Positions 52,501 to 62,239 of a DNA stretch of 64,000 nt are shown here, in pieces. Both the position numbers and the translations under genes were made by a program. The notes beneath the pieces were generated by a model that saw only the letters and a program-made list of their open reading frames with translations, did no database searches and was not told the origin of the DNA. Source of the DNA: Nitrospirota bacterium (GTDB lineage Bacteria; Nitrospirota; Thermodesulfovibrionia; Thermodesulfovibrionales; UBA6898); the NCBI GenBank assembly GCA_021811105.1, contig JAJZPM010000003.1:124001-188000 (forward strand), read 5' to 3'. The first letter of the stretch is position 1; each line of letters starts with the position of its first letter.

Positions 52501-52876
52501 AGGGATGTTCGCGACAGGCCACGGGCTTGCCGGCCTCACGCTTCACCCACTGCCATATCTGTGTTGTCCTGGCATCGTCTGAGTAGATAATTATATGCTC
52601 ATGAACTGATTTTGCAGCCTGTTTCTCGATTTTCCTTCTGAAGTCGTAGTCGGGAATATGGCCGTCAGCAGCCGGGCCGCAATTAAAAGCCACCATGCCA
52701 TGCTTCTCAGCCACAGCGGCAAGATGAAATTGCAGGGGTGGGATGGACCCGCTCTTGTTTTCGATAGCCACATCGATCCGGCTGGCGCAATGATTCCATC
52801 CCAACTCATCGATAAAGAGGCTCTTGAAATCGAAGGCCTTCAGGTACTGGCGGGTTCTGGCAGTATCAAGCTGCAT
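49571..52876 (-). pseudogene. N6-adenine DNA methyltransferase (Eco57I-like) with in-frame TAA
   Basis: The main frame (1034 residues, 52876-49772) contains motif I VLDPTCGSGAFLFAA and motif IV DVIIGNPPWREY, with large N-terminal and target-recognition regions. It stops with TAA at 49774-49772, but the same frame goes on for 66 residues (HAEKKTIKTKDGDKISYDEF through GFTDEELEFIINYDIKYRMGR) to TAG at 49571. That end is the usual C terminus of such methylases. ATG 52876 has GGGGGG in front and overlaps the helicase stop by 11 bases. Methylation may persist without the last 66 residues; calling it pseudogene is cautious. Confidence 0.7.
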
Positions 52877-55800
52877 TATCAGGCCCCCCGACCAACCCCA
52901 GAGAACAGATAATTCTCGGTTCCTGAGTCTGCGCCTCCTCTTGTATGCTGCAAAGACGCCCCTCCTCACGAAGATTCAAAACCAGATATGCCAAAGCCTC
53001 ATCAGAGATACCGCTTCGCAGCTGACGGTTGAGGATATCAGTTGCCACCGGTCGCAAGGGGTAACGGTATATTTCATCAATCGCCTTGGGGAGGTACTTC
53101 AATGAACCCTGATGCTCAAAGAGCGTGCCTTTCATTTCTTCTGCATATCTCTTCAGTCGTTCATAGGTCCTGAACCTGGCCCCCGCCGGCCTGCCGAGTT
53201 GCCCGCCAACGGATTTCTCCTCTTCAATGATCAGTTCAACCCCTTTCTGGACTAATTGATGGTGTTTCTCGTCCCGATGTGCTGCAGGCGTCGCGGGAAG
53301 ACATTCGGCAGTCTTGAGGATCGCAAACTGTGATTCTGTGACACTCCGCCCCTGTTTATCCATCCAGGCAAGAGCGTCGTTGCCCTCGGCCGTCTTCATA
53401 TAGATCAGGACTCCCTCGGGTTCTTTCTCAGAAGATGTATGCTGCTTGGCAGAATAGATGACCGGCTGGAGCGAAGGAATGATCTTCTGAAGCTCCGGAG
53501 TCGCAGTTATGGCATTCTTCCATATCTGGTAAGCGTATGATGCGAGATCGACCTCACCGTCTATATCTCCATCGAGAATGCCGGATTTCTCATTGTAGAG
53601 GTCGAGAATGGCCAGATCGTTTCGGTCATCTTCAAAGAAGGCTTCGTTAGTGCCGACAACCTCCGCATTTTCCTTCAGCCGGACTCGGACGCGGGCACGG
53701 AGCCTTATGATACGCTCGACGCCTTCAGCTGGCAAAAATGAATAGCAGATAATGTTCTCAGCCTTCTGCCCTATCCTGTCCACGCGGCCTGCCCGCTGTA
53801 TCAGCCTGATGATCGCCCAAGGCAGGTCATAATTCACGATGTGTGCGCAGTCCTGAAGGTTTTGTCCTTCACTCAGCACATCTGTGGCGACAAGAACCCG
53901 AAGCTCATCATCTGGCTTTATCCGGTCACGCTTCTCATTGCTTTCCGGGCTGAACCGCCAGGCAAGAGCGGTAGGGTCATCGTTGTCGCCGGTCACACCC
54001 TCAAGTCTGTCCACGCCACGGTCTTTCAGCTCGGACTCAAGGTAACGGACGGTATCGGCGAATTGGCTGAAGACCAATATCTTTTCCGTAGGATGTTTTT
54101 TTGAAATCAGATTGAATAAGGCCTCGAGCTTGGTATCCTCTGAGGAATTCCAATCTCCGCACTTTTTCAGGACTTTCAAAAGAGATTGAATGTCTTTGCG
54201 AAGGTCTTTCTCCAGGTCTTTCAAGAAAAGGGGCGACCGCAACCATCTGAACCGCTTTCTGTACTGTGTCTCATAACCCTGAAATACTTGTTCGGCTTTT
54301 TTCTTGAAGTCATTTTCAGACCGCAGGGGCGACGAATGACATACCTTTTCGCCATCGTCCTCTTCAAAAATGTTTGTCGTAATACACGTATCTTCGGCAT
54401 CTTCATCGAAGAGGCGGGAGTCAAGCATCTCTGGGTCCTGCGTTCCGATAGGTATGGGCTTGTTGTGCTCTATGGCATGAAGATAAATATAATTTCTCAG
54501 AATATGCCGCTCGACAGAAAGCAGAAAGGACTTTCCGCTGCTCTCGAGACGCTTGAAAAGGTTTGTACGGCAAAAACCCATAAGCCTCTTGCCTGCGCGT
54601 GAGAGGTCCTGGAGTATCCTCGCCTCTGCCGGAGTAGGCGGCTCATGAGGGGTTTCTACTATGTAGTTGCCAAGACCGTATCTCGGCAGATTAAGACCAT
54701 TGATAGCGTCAACTATATCCGGTGCGTAAAGCCGTGCATATTGATCGGCGGCATTGCTGTCATCGATCTTGAATTTAACAGTCTTCGGATTCCGGACCGG
54801 GAAGTAGGAGCGGCTCCCGTCTTCAAAAGTGAGATATTTGCGGGCTGTGGCGGCGTCAGTCTCTGCATAATTGTCTTGTATGAAAGTTCTGGTGCGTCGC
54901 ACCATGTAAAGGCGCATGAGATCGCGCCAGTCATCGGCAGCCTCGCTTTTCTCAAACGCAAAGAGGGACCTCACCGGACACTGATGTCTTCGTATAAACT
55001 CTGTCTCTCCAAGATCGCGAAGCAGCCTTTCGGGCCTGATGCCCAGATCTTTGTCTTCCTGCACAAAAAGACGGAGCTGGCTCGATAGGTCGCCATAATT
55101 CTTGTTATAGGGAGTTGCTGAAAGGAGAATGCATTTGCTCTCGTTCCTCTCGATATAATCTCTGATTGCAGCGTAGCGCTTGCCTTCCCGATTTCTGAGG
55201 TTGTGGCTCTCGTCAATTATAACGACTCTATACCGTCTTTCATCGGGAAGATCATTTATTGCCGTTGTGATGGAGAGCACCTTCGCGCGCATGCGATACA
55301 TGTGCACGTAATCCTTCCACATGGGAACCAGATTCTTAGGGCAAATAATCAGAGTTTCAAGATTGAAATCATCTTCGAAGATACGGGCAAGTGCAGTTGC
55401 CATCAGTGTCTTGCCCAGCCCTACAACATCACCAAGAAGCACGCCGCCTCGCTTATTCAAGTGGTGCGCCGCGATCTTTACTGCAGCCGTTTGGAACTCG
55501 AACAGCTTTTTCCCGAAATCAGAGGGAATGCGGAACTCGGACAGACCGGCCCGGGCCTCCTGAGCAAGGTGATAGGCCATTTTTATATAGATGTGGTATG
55601 GGGGAATCGGCGCCTCCCTTGCCCAGCTCTCCTGGATAATGCTGACCAGTTCGTCCGATATATCAAGACACCACCTGTCATTCCAGCGGTCCTCAAACCA
55701 CTTCGCAAGCTTATTGCAGGCATCATGATCGAGGACATCGACGTTCAATTCCCCCTGATGAGAAAGGCCGGCAAAGGTCAGATTACTGCTTCCGAGGTAG

Positions 55801-56267
55801 CCGACGGTTGGGTTGATGGGATCAGGCCTGAAGAGCAGATATAGCTTTGCGTGTAAAGGATGTCTCAGAAACAGTTTAACAAGAACCTTTTTGTTTTTGA
55901 TCTGGGCAGCAAGCCTGCGAAGGCCTTCTTCATCTTCATTGGTGGGTATGCCGTAAGTCAGTTGTTCCCGGAATTCTTCCGCGAGCTTTTTCTTGAGACG
56001 TAGGGCTGTCTGGTTGTCGATCTCCTTGTCCTGTTTTATAAGGCTCAATGCCGATAACAGTTCATCCTTTGGGAGCCTCTGCATCCCGACGAGGAGACGG
56101 CAGCAATTGGTTTTGCCACCCGACCATTTTTCTATGTATGAATCAAGCTGTTTCCAACCTCGAAGATTAAAGTACCCTACGCAAAAATCAGCACGATCAG
56201 AGACATTGAGAGTCTCCTGGAGAGCCGTAAGTAGCTGCTGTTCTATATTGTCGAAAATACGGGGCAT
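52866..56267 (-). CDS. PLD-domain SNF2 helicase of a restriction-like system
   Basis: 1133 residues. N-terminal phospholipase D-like domain (about 1-190; HAKLYLLF and GSSNLTFAGL), SNF2 helicase core with GDVVGLGKT (Walker A), DESHNLRN, SATPYN, FSQFADTVRYLE and QRAGRVDRIGQ, and a long C-terminal part. Pairs with the adenine methylase in an overlap. The pair resembles DISARM-type helicase and methylase (DrmD/DrmMI) with a fused nuclease, but DrmA and DrmB are absent. Expected role: cut or block unmethylated DNA. Confidence 0.82.
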   Translation of the reverse strand: MPRIFDNIEQQLLTALQETLNVSDRADFCVGYFNLRGWKQLDSYIEKWSGGKTNCCRLLVGMQRLPKDELLSALSLIKQDKEIDNQTALRLKKKLAEEFREQLTYGIPTNEDEEGLRRLAAQIKNKKVLVKLFLRHPLHAKLYLLFRPDPINPTVGYLGSSNLTFAGLSHQGELNVDVLDHDACNKLAKWFEDRWNDRWCLDISDELVSIIQESWAREAPIPPYHIYIKMAYHLAQEARAGLSEFRIPSDFGKKLFEFQTAAVKIAAHHLNKRGGVLLGDVVGLGKTLMATALARIFEDDFNLETLIICPKNLVPMWKDYVHMYRMRAKVLSITTAINDLPDERRYRVVIIDESHNLRNREGKRYAAIRDYIERNESKCILLSATPYNKNYGDLSSQLRLFVQEDKDLGIRPERLLRDLGETEFIRRHQCPVRSLFAFEKSEAADDWRDLMRLYMVRRTRTFIQDNYAETDAATARKYLTFEDGSRSYFPVRNPKTVKFKIDDSNAADQYARLYAPDIVDAINGLNLPRYGLGNYIVETPHEPPTPAEARILQDLSRAGKRLMGFCRTNLFKRLESSGKSFLLSVERHILRNYIYLHAIEHNKPIPIGTQDPEMLDSRLFDEDAEDTCITTNIFEEDDGEKVCHSSPLRSENDFKKKAEQVFQGYETQYRKRFRWLRSPLFLKDLEKDLRKDIQSLLKVLKKCGDWNSSEDTKLEALFNLISKKHPTEKILVFSQFADTVRYLESELKDRGVDRLEGVTGDNDDPTALAWRFSPESNEKRDRIKPDDELRVLVATDVLSEGQNLQDCAHIVNYDLPWAIIRLIQRAGRVDRIGQKAENIICYSFLPAEGVERIIRLRARVRVRLKENAEVVGTNEAFFEDDRNDLAILDLYNEKSGILDGDIDGEVDLASYAYQIWKNAITATPELQKIIPSLQPVIYSAKQHTSSEKEPEGVLIYMKTAEGNDALAWMDKQGRSVTESQFAILKTAECLPATPAAHRDEKHHQLVQKGVELIIEEEKSVGGQLGRPAGARFRTYERLKRYAEEMKGTLFEHQGSLKYLPKAIDEIYRYPLRPVATDILNRQLRSGISDEALAYLVLNLREEGRLCSIQEEAQTQEPRIICSLGLVGGPDNAA

Positions 56268-56431
56268 GTCCGGCTACCTCATCTGATGACGTGGAGTTGT
56301 TTTGTGTAAATCACACTTGGTCAGATGTGTCATTGATAACCTCTGATTCAGCCATATCCCCTTAGAATCTAAGCATTTTCCCATTCCGTGCATATATTAA
56401 CATAACCTCAAAAAGATGGGGTAGAATTTCT
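56268..56431. other. AT-rich promoter region of the helicase operon
   Basis: GAGGT precedes the helicase ATG. The region must hold its promoter but no exact pair is chosen. No gene. Confidence 0.35.
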
Positions 56432-56581
56432 TCATTTCCGCCCCTCTTTTCCTCTGCAAAACTGGTAGATCCTCTTATGATTTCTCCCGTGCCCCCACTC
56501 ATCGAATTTGAGCCCGGCCGCGATGTGGGACATCTCATGAGCCATCACCCACCTGCCGGTGATCTCGATCGGCACATGCAT
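56432..56581 (-). pseudogene. Remnant of an HExxH metalloprotease
   Basis: 49 codons from ATG 56581: MHVPIEITGRWVMAHEMSHI AAGLKFDEWGHGRNHKRIYQFC. HEMSH is a zinc-protease motif and WGHG...H gives a further ligand, as in SprT-like proteins. A stop lies just upstream in frame, so only the C-terminal end remains. Confidence 0.6.
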
Positions 56582-57045
56582 CAGTGCCTGCCCCGCCGAA
56601 GCCCTTCACTTGTTCTTCTCATCACGAGGCTATTCTACCGGAGGATCTATCCCATAAAGTGTCCCAGGTGGCGGCTTCCTGAGGCGTGAGGCAAACGAGT
56701 GCAGTGAGAAGATATTCCGATTTTAGTTCACTCTATGCGCATTTAATCATCTATTAGTTGAATTATCCCTAACGTTGCATAAAGTGTGTGTATTTAGGCC
56801 GTCCCGCAGTCTTTAGGCGGGAATCCATTCTTAAGAAAACATGGATGCCCGACTGAGAACCTCGGGCATGACGGAAAAAGAACTATGACCTGGAGGTAAC
56901 ATTCGGTGAACTCCAGCATAAGGAGTGTCATCAGGCTCAAGAGCCCGTCAATCAAGCTTTTGTGGCTGTTAATTTACAATCTTTATGCAACTGGAAGGTC
57001 ATATTTACGTCATGGCGGGCTGATATGTGGCAGGATGAAATAGAC
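56582..57045. repeat. Gene-free stretch with dispersed-repeat palindromes
   Basis: Two hairpins: CCCGC...GCGGG (56803-56821) and GCCCGA-ctgagaacc-TCGGGC (56847-56867), the second in an ATGGATGCCCGA...CTCGGGCATGACG unit of the kind repeated in many genomes. No ORF is convincing. It separates two decayed genes. Confidence 0.45.
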
Positions 57046-57421
57046 ATGGCTTATAAATAATGGACATAGAAACCACAGACAGGTCAGCAGCAATGCAATT
57101 GTCGGGATACTTGTGGCGAGAGCAGGGATAGGGATACTCAGGGACGCAGCGGATGTTCTGGCAGACCGAAAGCAGCTTGATCCGCAAAAGATAAAGGAAA
57201 TCGTATGCGGGATAGATAATGTGGTTGACTGCCACAGAATCCGAACAAGAGGCACCAATAGCAATATCTTTATAGATTTGCATGTCACGGTCAAGCCGGA
57301 TTTATCCGTTGTAGACGGTCATAAGATAGCCCATATTGCAGAGCAAAGAATAAAGGGCAACATAAAGGCGGAGGTTGATGTTGTTGTCCATATAGAGCCA
57401 CTGGGAAGTGAAGCCGATTAG
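57046..57421 (+). pseudogene. C-terminal remnant of a cation diffusion facilitator
   Basis: Frame open after a TAG at about 57040. It reads NGHRNHRQVSSNAIVGILVA then ARAGIGILRDAADVLADR and the cytoplasmic dimer domain (IDNVVDCHRIRTRGTNSNIF IDLHVTVKPDLSVVDGHKIA). Only the last membrane span and ZT-dimer domain of a CDF exporter remain; the other spans are missing. Confidence 0.7.
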
Positions 57422-57455
57422 TTAGTCTGAACAACAGTTGTTGAGGTGAACCGCT

Positions 57456-57626
57456 ATGAAAATAACGATGGAATTATCTGACAGGGAAGTTAAGTTCCTA
57501 AATGGAATGGTGAGCGACATGGTAAGCTATGAAAAAATCGGTAGCACTGAAGAAGCAATCAGGGAATGCATCAGGATGGCAATGTTTGACGAGAGTGAGC
57601 CTATGGCTGCCGATGAGGGAGCATAG
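57456..57626 (+). CDS. Small hypothetical protein
   Basis: 56 residues; AGGTGA eight bases before ATG. MKITMELSDREVKFLNGMVSD followed by a helical, acidic end. It looks like a ribbon-helix-helix or antitoxin-size regulator, but no partner toxin is adjacent. Confidence 0.5.
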   Translation: MKITMELSDREVKFLNGMVSDMVSYEKIGSTEEAIRECIRMAMFDESEPMAADEGA

Positions 57627-57879
57627 TCCGCATTTGGTTTAATACAGGCCATGCCGAAAATCGGGATTTTCCGGGTTTATCATAATAAGGTCACCGGCCG
57701 GACAGACCTCTTTAAGGTTCCGCAGTTAATGCAATAGGAGGAGCGGCGGTGGCCTCAGAGTCCCGTCTTATCGGGACGAGAATGAGCGGCAATGCTCCCT
57801 CCTCGCATATTTGCCGGGCGATTGGACTAATTTCTCTCTTTGCCAGCGGCCCCGGAAATCGCTTATAATATCGCTTGCA
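57627..57879. other. Intergenic region before the amidohydrolase
   Basis: 253 bases with hairpin GTCCCG-tcttat-CGGGAC at 57759-57776. TATAATATC lies just before the gene and is a possible -10, though only some 15 bases from the ATG. No gene. Confidence 0.4.
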
Positions 57880-58689
57880 ATGCAGAACATAATCGACTTC
57901 CATACGCATGCGTTTTCCGACAAACTCGCCGACCGGGCGATGACCGCTCTTCTCGAAGAGGGCAAGAAAAAGTGGGACGTGACCGCCCATCTCGACGGAA
58001 CGGTTTCTTCCCTCCTCTCCTCGATGGACAGGAACGGCATCGCAAAGAGCGTCGTCTGCTCGATCGCTACGAGGCCGTCACAATTCGAGCCGATACTCGC
58101 GTGGTCGCGCTCGATACGGTCGGAGAGGATCATCCCTTTCCCGTCGCTTCATCCCGATGATCCGGACGCAAGGGAAAAGGTCTCTCTCATAAAGCGCGAA
58201 GGGTTCAAAGGCATCAAGTTCCATCCATATTACCAGAACTTCACCATCGACGAGGAGAGGCTCTTTCCGGTCTACGAGCGGATCTGCGAGGAGGGGCTGA
58301 TTGTGGTTATGCATACCGGGTTCGACCTCGCCTTCGAAAGGAAGCGGATCGCAGACCCGGCGAAAATCGTCCGCGTCATGGAGAGATTTCCGACATTTAA
58401 GCTCGTCACGACACACCTCGGCGCGTGGCAGGATTGGGACGAGGTCGAGAGACTGCTCGTCGGAAAGAAGATTTACATGGAGATATCCTATGCCCTCGAC
58501 CTGCTCGACCCGGAGCGTGCGCGACGCATGATACTGGACCATCCCGCCGAATATGTGCTCTTCGGGTCCGACTCGCCATGGACCGGCCAGGAAAATACGC
58601 TGGCCCTGTTGAGAGGGCTGAAGCTTGGGCCCGAGCGTGAAAGGAAGATCCTGACCGACAACGCCGCGGCCCTGCTGAACTCCGTGTAA
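57880..58689 (+). CDS. Amidohydrolase family 2 protein
   Basis: 269 residues. Metal site HTH (8-10) in MQNIIDFHTHAF; other ligands in FHPYYQNF, VMHTGFD, THLGAW and LFGSDSPW. TIM-barrel hydrolase or decarboxylase of the COG2159 type; substrate unknown. ATG 57880 starts at the first strand; the longer frame from 57811 adds an unlikely sequence. Confidence 0.88.
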   Translation: MQNIIDFHTHAFSDKLADRAMTALLEEGKKKWDVTAHLDGTVSSLLSSMDRNGIAKSVVCSIATRPSQFEPILAWSRSIRSERIIPFPSLHPDDPDAREKVSLIKREGFKGIKFHPYYQNFTIDEERLFPVYERICEEGLIVVMHTGFDLAFERKRIADPAKIVRVMERFPTFKLVTTHLGAWQDWDEVERLLVGKKIYMEISYALDLLDPERARRMILDHPAEYVLFGSDSPWTGQENTLALLRGLKLGPERERKILTDNAAALLNSV

Positions 58690-58781
58690 ACTTTCAAGTT
58701 CACAAAATCAAATCAAAACTCGATATTTCGCAGCTGCATGTTAAAAAATACGTCGCACAGAAGTGACGGCGGAAGCCGGCT

Positions 58782-59213
58782 TTACGGGGCTTCGTTCAGT
58801 ACCAGCCAATAGAGCCCGAGGTTCTGCACAGCCTCGGCAAACTGATTGAAGTCCACGGGCTTGCGCACATAACTGTTTGCACCCAGTTTATAGCTCTCGA
58901 TCCGGTCCCTGTCCTCGCTCGAGGTGGTGAGGACCACGACCGGCAGGAGCCTGGTCTTCTCCTCCGCGCGAATCCGCTGCAAAAACTCCAGGCCGTCCAT
59001 CCTCGGCATCTTCAGATCAAGCAAGACCACCTGGGGCAGCACGTCGGAATTGCGGCCCGAGAATTTTCCCGTGCCCGAGAGGTATTCAATCGCCTCGACA
59101 CCGTCCTGGACCACCACCACCTCGTTGGCGATCCGGCTCCTCTCGAGAGCCCTGAGGGTGAGCTTCACGTCGTCGGGGTTGTCCTCCACAAGCAGTATCT
59201 GTTTGTTATTCAT
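58782..59213 (-). CDS. Single-domain response regulator (Rcp1-type)
   Basis: 143 residues, receiver domain only. Acidic pocket E10/D11, phospho-acceptor D66 in LLDLKMPRMDG, switch Thr in VVLTTSS, Lys in YVRKPVDF. AAAGGAGAGAGA precedes ATG 59213. Follows the histidine kinase gene by 122 bases on the same strand; likely its target. Confidence 0.92.
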   Translation of the reverse strand: MNNKQILLVEDNPDDVKLTLRALERSRIANEVVVVQDGVEAIEYLSGTGKFSGRNSDVLPQVVLLDLKMPRMDGLEFLQRIRAEEKTRLLPVVVLTTSSEDRDRIESYKLGANSYVRKPVDFNQFAEAVQNLGLYWLVLNEAP

Positions 59214-59335
59214 TCTCTCTCCTTTACCAATATATTCGCCCATGCAACCTTTCAGTTAAATCCGCACGGATAAGTAACAAAAAAGAAGGTGCTTTTTTCA
59301 GCATATCCGCCTCTATCTTAGAGTTTACTCTACCA

Positions 59336-62068
59336 TCAACCCAGGGTAAAAAACACGTTGGTGCCCCGTCCGACCTGGCCTTCTATCCATACCCTTCCGC
59401 CGTGCCGCTCTATGATCTTTTTTACCGTGGCAAGGCCGATCCCCGTGCCCGGGAAGTCGGCGGCATGAAGCCGCTGGAAGGGCTGGAAGAGCTTGCCGGC
59501 ATACTTCATGTCGAACCCCTCGCCGTTGTCCCTGACGAAATACACCCTTCCGCCATCACGCTGCAGGAGCCCGAATTCGACCCGGGCGTCTCCTGACCTC
59601 TCGGTAAATTTCCAGGCATTGCCCAGGAGGTTTTCGAGGACTACTGCAAGCAGCCTCCCGTCGCCGCTTGCAAGGACGCTTTCCTGGACCTTGACCGTTA
59701 CGCTCCTTTCCGGATACGCCTCGGCAAGTCTTCGCAGGACGTCCCGGGCAATGCCGCTCAGATCGACTGACTCGCGCTTCATTTCAGCCCTTGTAACCCG
59801 GGAGAGCTTCAGGATATCGTCGATGAGCAGGCCCATCCGCTGCGTCGCGGCACGCACGCGTTCCAGATAGTCCCTGCCGTTGGCGTCCAGTCTGTCGGCG
59901 TAATCTTCGAGCAGCGCCAGACTGAAGCCGTCGATGCTCCTGAGCGGCGTTCGCAGGTCATGCGAGACCGAATACGCAAATGCCTCCAGGTCCCTGTTCA
60001 GCGCCTCGAGTTCTCCCGTCCGGAGCCTTTCGGACTCCAGGAGGCGTATCCGCTCCATAGCGATCGCCACCTGGTCCGCAACGGTCTTCATTACCGAGAG
60101 GTCTTCGTCGCTGAAGCCCGTCCGCGAGCGGCTGCCGAAGGAGAGCGTGCCGATCACCCTGCCGCCGGACAGAAGGGGTTGACAGGCGTACGCGGTGATC
60201 CCGAAGGACTTTACAAGGTCTGTTCCGGCATCCGGTGTCTCCTGGATGTTACCGCAGACGATGCGCACCCCGTCCCTCGCCGCACATCCGCAGACCGCGC
60301 TCCCGTATTCAAGCCACTCAATCCTGTCCGCGGCCTCATCCGGAATGCCCTCGAACGCGTTCAGATGAAGACGTCCCTCTTTCTCGTCGGCGAGATAATT
60401 GAAGAACACATGACAATCGAGATGGACCATGACATTCCGGCAGAGGCTGCGTACGATCTCATGCGGCCTGTCGCTTGCGAGCAGCCTGGCGGCGGTTTCC
60501 GAAAGGATCTCGAACCTCTCTTTCGCCTTCCGGAGCGCCTCTTCCGCCTCCCTGCGGCCGGTGATGTCCTGAATGACCGCTGTGGTATGCAGCGGCCTGC
60601 CCTCCTCGTCCCTGATCACGGTCCCCGACATATTGACCCAGATGGTCCTGCCGTCCTTGCGCACGTACCGTTTTTCTATTTCCCACGTGTCCGTCTTGCC
60701 GCTGAGCACGCTCCGGAAGCCATCCATGTCTCTTTCGCGGTCTTCCGGATGCACGACATCGGCAAACGTCATCGAGCGGAGTTCCTGCTCGGGGTAGCCG
60801 GTGATTTCGCAATATCTCCTGTTGGCCCGCAGGATCCTTCCCGTTGCGGCGTCGGCCTGGACCTCGCCGACCGCGGACAGTTCAAAGAGGCTCCTGAACT
60901 CCTTCTCGCTCAGGCGGAGCGCCTCGGACGTCTCCTTATAATCATTGATGGCCCGTCTGAGGTTGTCCGTCATCGCATCGAAGGCACGCGAGAGCCCGCC
61001 CACTTCATCTTTGGCCTTCGTCGCCACCCTGTGGTCGAGGTTGCCGCGGCCGATGATCTCGGCCCCCTTCTGCAGCGCCAGCACCGGGCCTGTAACACCC
61101 TTCGCCACAGCGACCGCCGCAAAAATGCCCAGGACGAGCAGAATGAGTTCGACCGTGATCAGCAAGACCTTGAGCCTGGCGACCGGCTCGAACGCCTCGG
61201 AGGTGTCGATCTTGGTGACTAGTCCCCAACGAAGCAGGGGGATATTCCTCCAGGCAGCCAGCACCTCCTTGCCGGTATAATCAACGGAGATGCCGGACCC
61301 GTTTTCCCCCATGACCGCCTTCTGCGCAGGGAACGCCTTTTGTTCCCCGAAAGAGATCTGTTTTCTTAACGCAGCTGCCGGGTTGCCCTGTAACGGGCTC
61401 AGGAACAAAACTCCGTCGCCCTGCTTCCGGACAATCAGCGCCTCTCCCGTATTCCCGAGTCCGGTCGTATTGCCTATGAAATCGTATACAGGACCCATGT
61501 CTATCTCGAAGACGACCGAGCCGAGAAGTGTCCCTGCGGGGCCCGTCAGCGGAGCGATGCCGGTGATCACATAGCGTCCCTTCTTGTCGAGATAGATATC
61601 ACTGAAGGAGACCCCGCCGTCCCCCTTCGCATTCGCGCTCAGTTCAGGCAGGGATAAGGTCGGCCCGTGCGCGTACGCCGGGTCGCTCTCATATACGACG
61701 TTCCCCTGCGGGTCAAGGAGCATGACGTCAAGATATCCGTAGTCCTTTTGAACCGGTCTGAGCCTCAAGTCGAGCTCCTTTTTCACGGTTGTGTACCGGG
61801 GGTCGTTCCTCCGGTCCGAATACCGGACGACCAAAGGGAGGTTCTCCTCGACGACTCCCATGTTCCTGACGGACATGATGTCGGCGGTCCGCTCGTGGAA
61901 AAACGTCTCGATCTTGTCCTTTTTCAGGTCGGTGATATTGTTGAGCTGGGCAAGACGCAGGGCGACGATGGAATCTCTCTCATGGGGGAAGACGATAAGC
62001 CCCAGCAGAAGCACAGGGACCACCACAAAGGCGATCAGCAAGAGGACTATCTTAAGTTTGATCGACAT
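59336..62068 (-). CDS. Membrane sensor histidine kinase (dCache-HAMP-PAS-GAF-HisKA)
   Basis: 910 residues from ATG 62068. TM1 (about 7-28), dCache sensor, TM2 (about 295-318), HAMP, PAS/PAC (about 385-520), GAF (about 530-690), HisKA with YSVSHDLRTPLRSIDG, HATPase with NLLGNAWKF, DNGEGFD and GTGIGLATVKK. Phytochrome-like kinase core. An ATG at 62116 is possible but overlaps a TATAAT that is probably the -10. Signal unknown; pairs with the downstream regulator. Confidence 0.92.
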   Translation of the reverse strand: MSIKLKIVLLLIAFVVVPVLLLGLIVFPHERDSIVALRLAQLNNITDLKKDKIETFFHERTADIMSVRNMGVVEENLPLVVRYSDRRNDPRYTTVKKELDLRLRPVQKDYGYLDVMLLDPQGNVVYESDPAYAHGPTLSLPELSANAKGDGGVSFSDIYLDKKGRYVITGIAPLTGPAGTLLGSVVFEIDMGPVYDFIGNTTGLGNTGEALIVRKQGDGVLFLSPLQGNPAAALRKQISFGEQKAFPAQKAVMGENGSGISVDYTGKEVLAAWRNIPLLRWGLVTKIDTSEAFEPVARLKVLLITVELILLVLGIFAAVAVAKGVTGPVLALQKGAEIIGRGNLDHRVATKAKDEVGGLSRAFDAMTDNLRRAINDYKETSEALRLSEKEFRSLFELSAVGEVQADAATGRILRANRRYCEITGYPEQELRSMTFADVVHPEDRERDMDGFRSVLSGKTDTWEIEKRYVRKDGRTIWVNMSGTVIRDEEGRPLHTTAVIQDITGRREAEEALRKAKERFEILSETAARLLASDRPHEIVRSLCRNVMVHLDCHVFFNYLADEKEGRLHLNAFEGIPDEAADRIEWLEYGSAVCGCAARDGVRIVCGNIQETPDAGTDLVKSFGITAYACQPLLSGGRVIGTLSFGSRSRTGFSDEDLSVMKTVADQVAIAMERIRLLESERLRTGELEALNRDLEAFAYSVSHDLRTPLRSIDGFSLALLEDYADRLDANGRDYLERVRAATQRMGLLIDDILKLSRVTRAEMKRESVDLSGIARDVLRRLAEAYPERSVTVKVQESVLASGDGRLLAVVLENLLGNAWKFTERSGDARVEFGLLQRDGGRVYFVRDNGEGFDMKYAGKLFQPFQRLHAADFPGTGIGLATVKKIIERHGGRVWIEGQVGRGTNVFFTLG

Positions 62069-62239
62069 TGTCTCTCGAAGCGGTCTCCTCAATCCGGCAA
62101 GGGAAACCTTTATCATTATACCTTATCGCAATTCACGCGTTACAGCAGCGGCAACGGGACTACTGCCATACTTAAACCTAACGCGGGTGCATATTGAAAA
62201 TATGCCTCCGGTGTGATAACCTAAATTTCTTGCTTGGTT

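Noticed and set aside
52877-52969. Longer start for the adenine methylase
   Set aside because: Arg-rich sequence overlapping the helicase end; ATG 52876 has a strong ribosome site.
57646-57740. 28-codon ORF starting MPKIGIF
   Set aside because: No ribosome site and no neighbour logic; too short to support.
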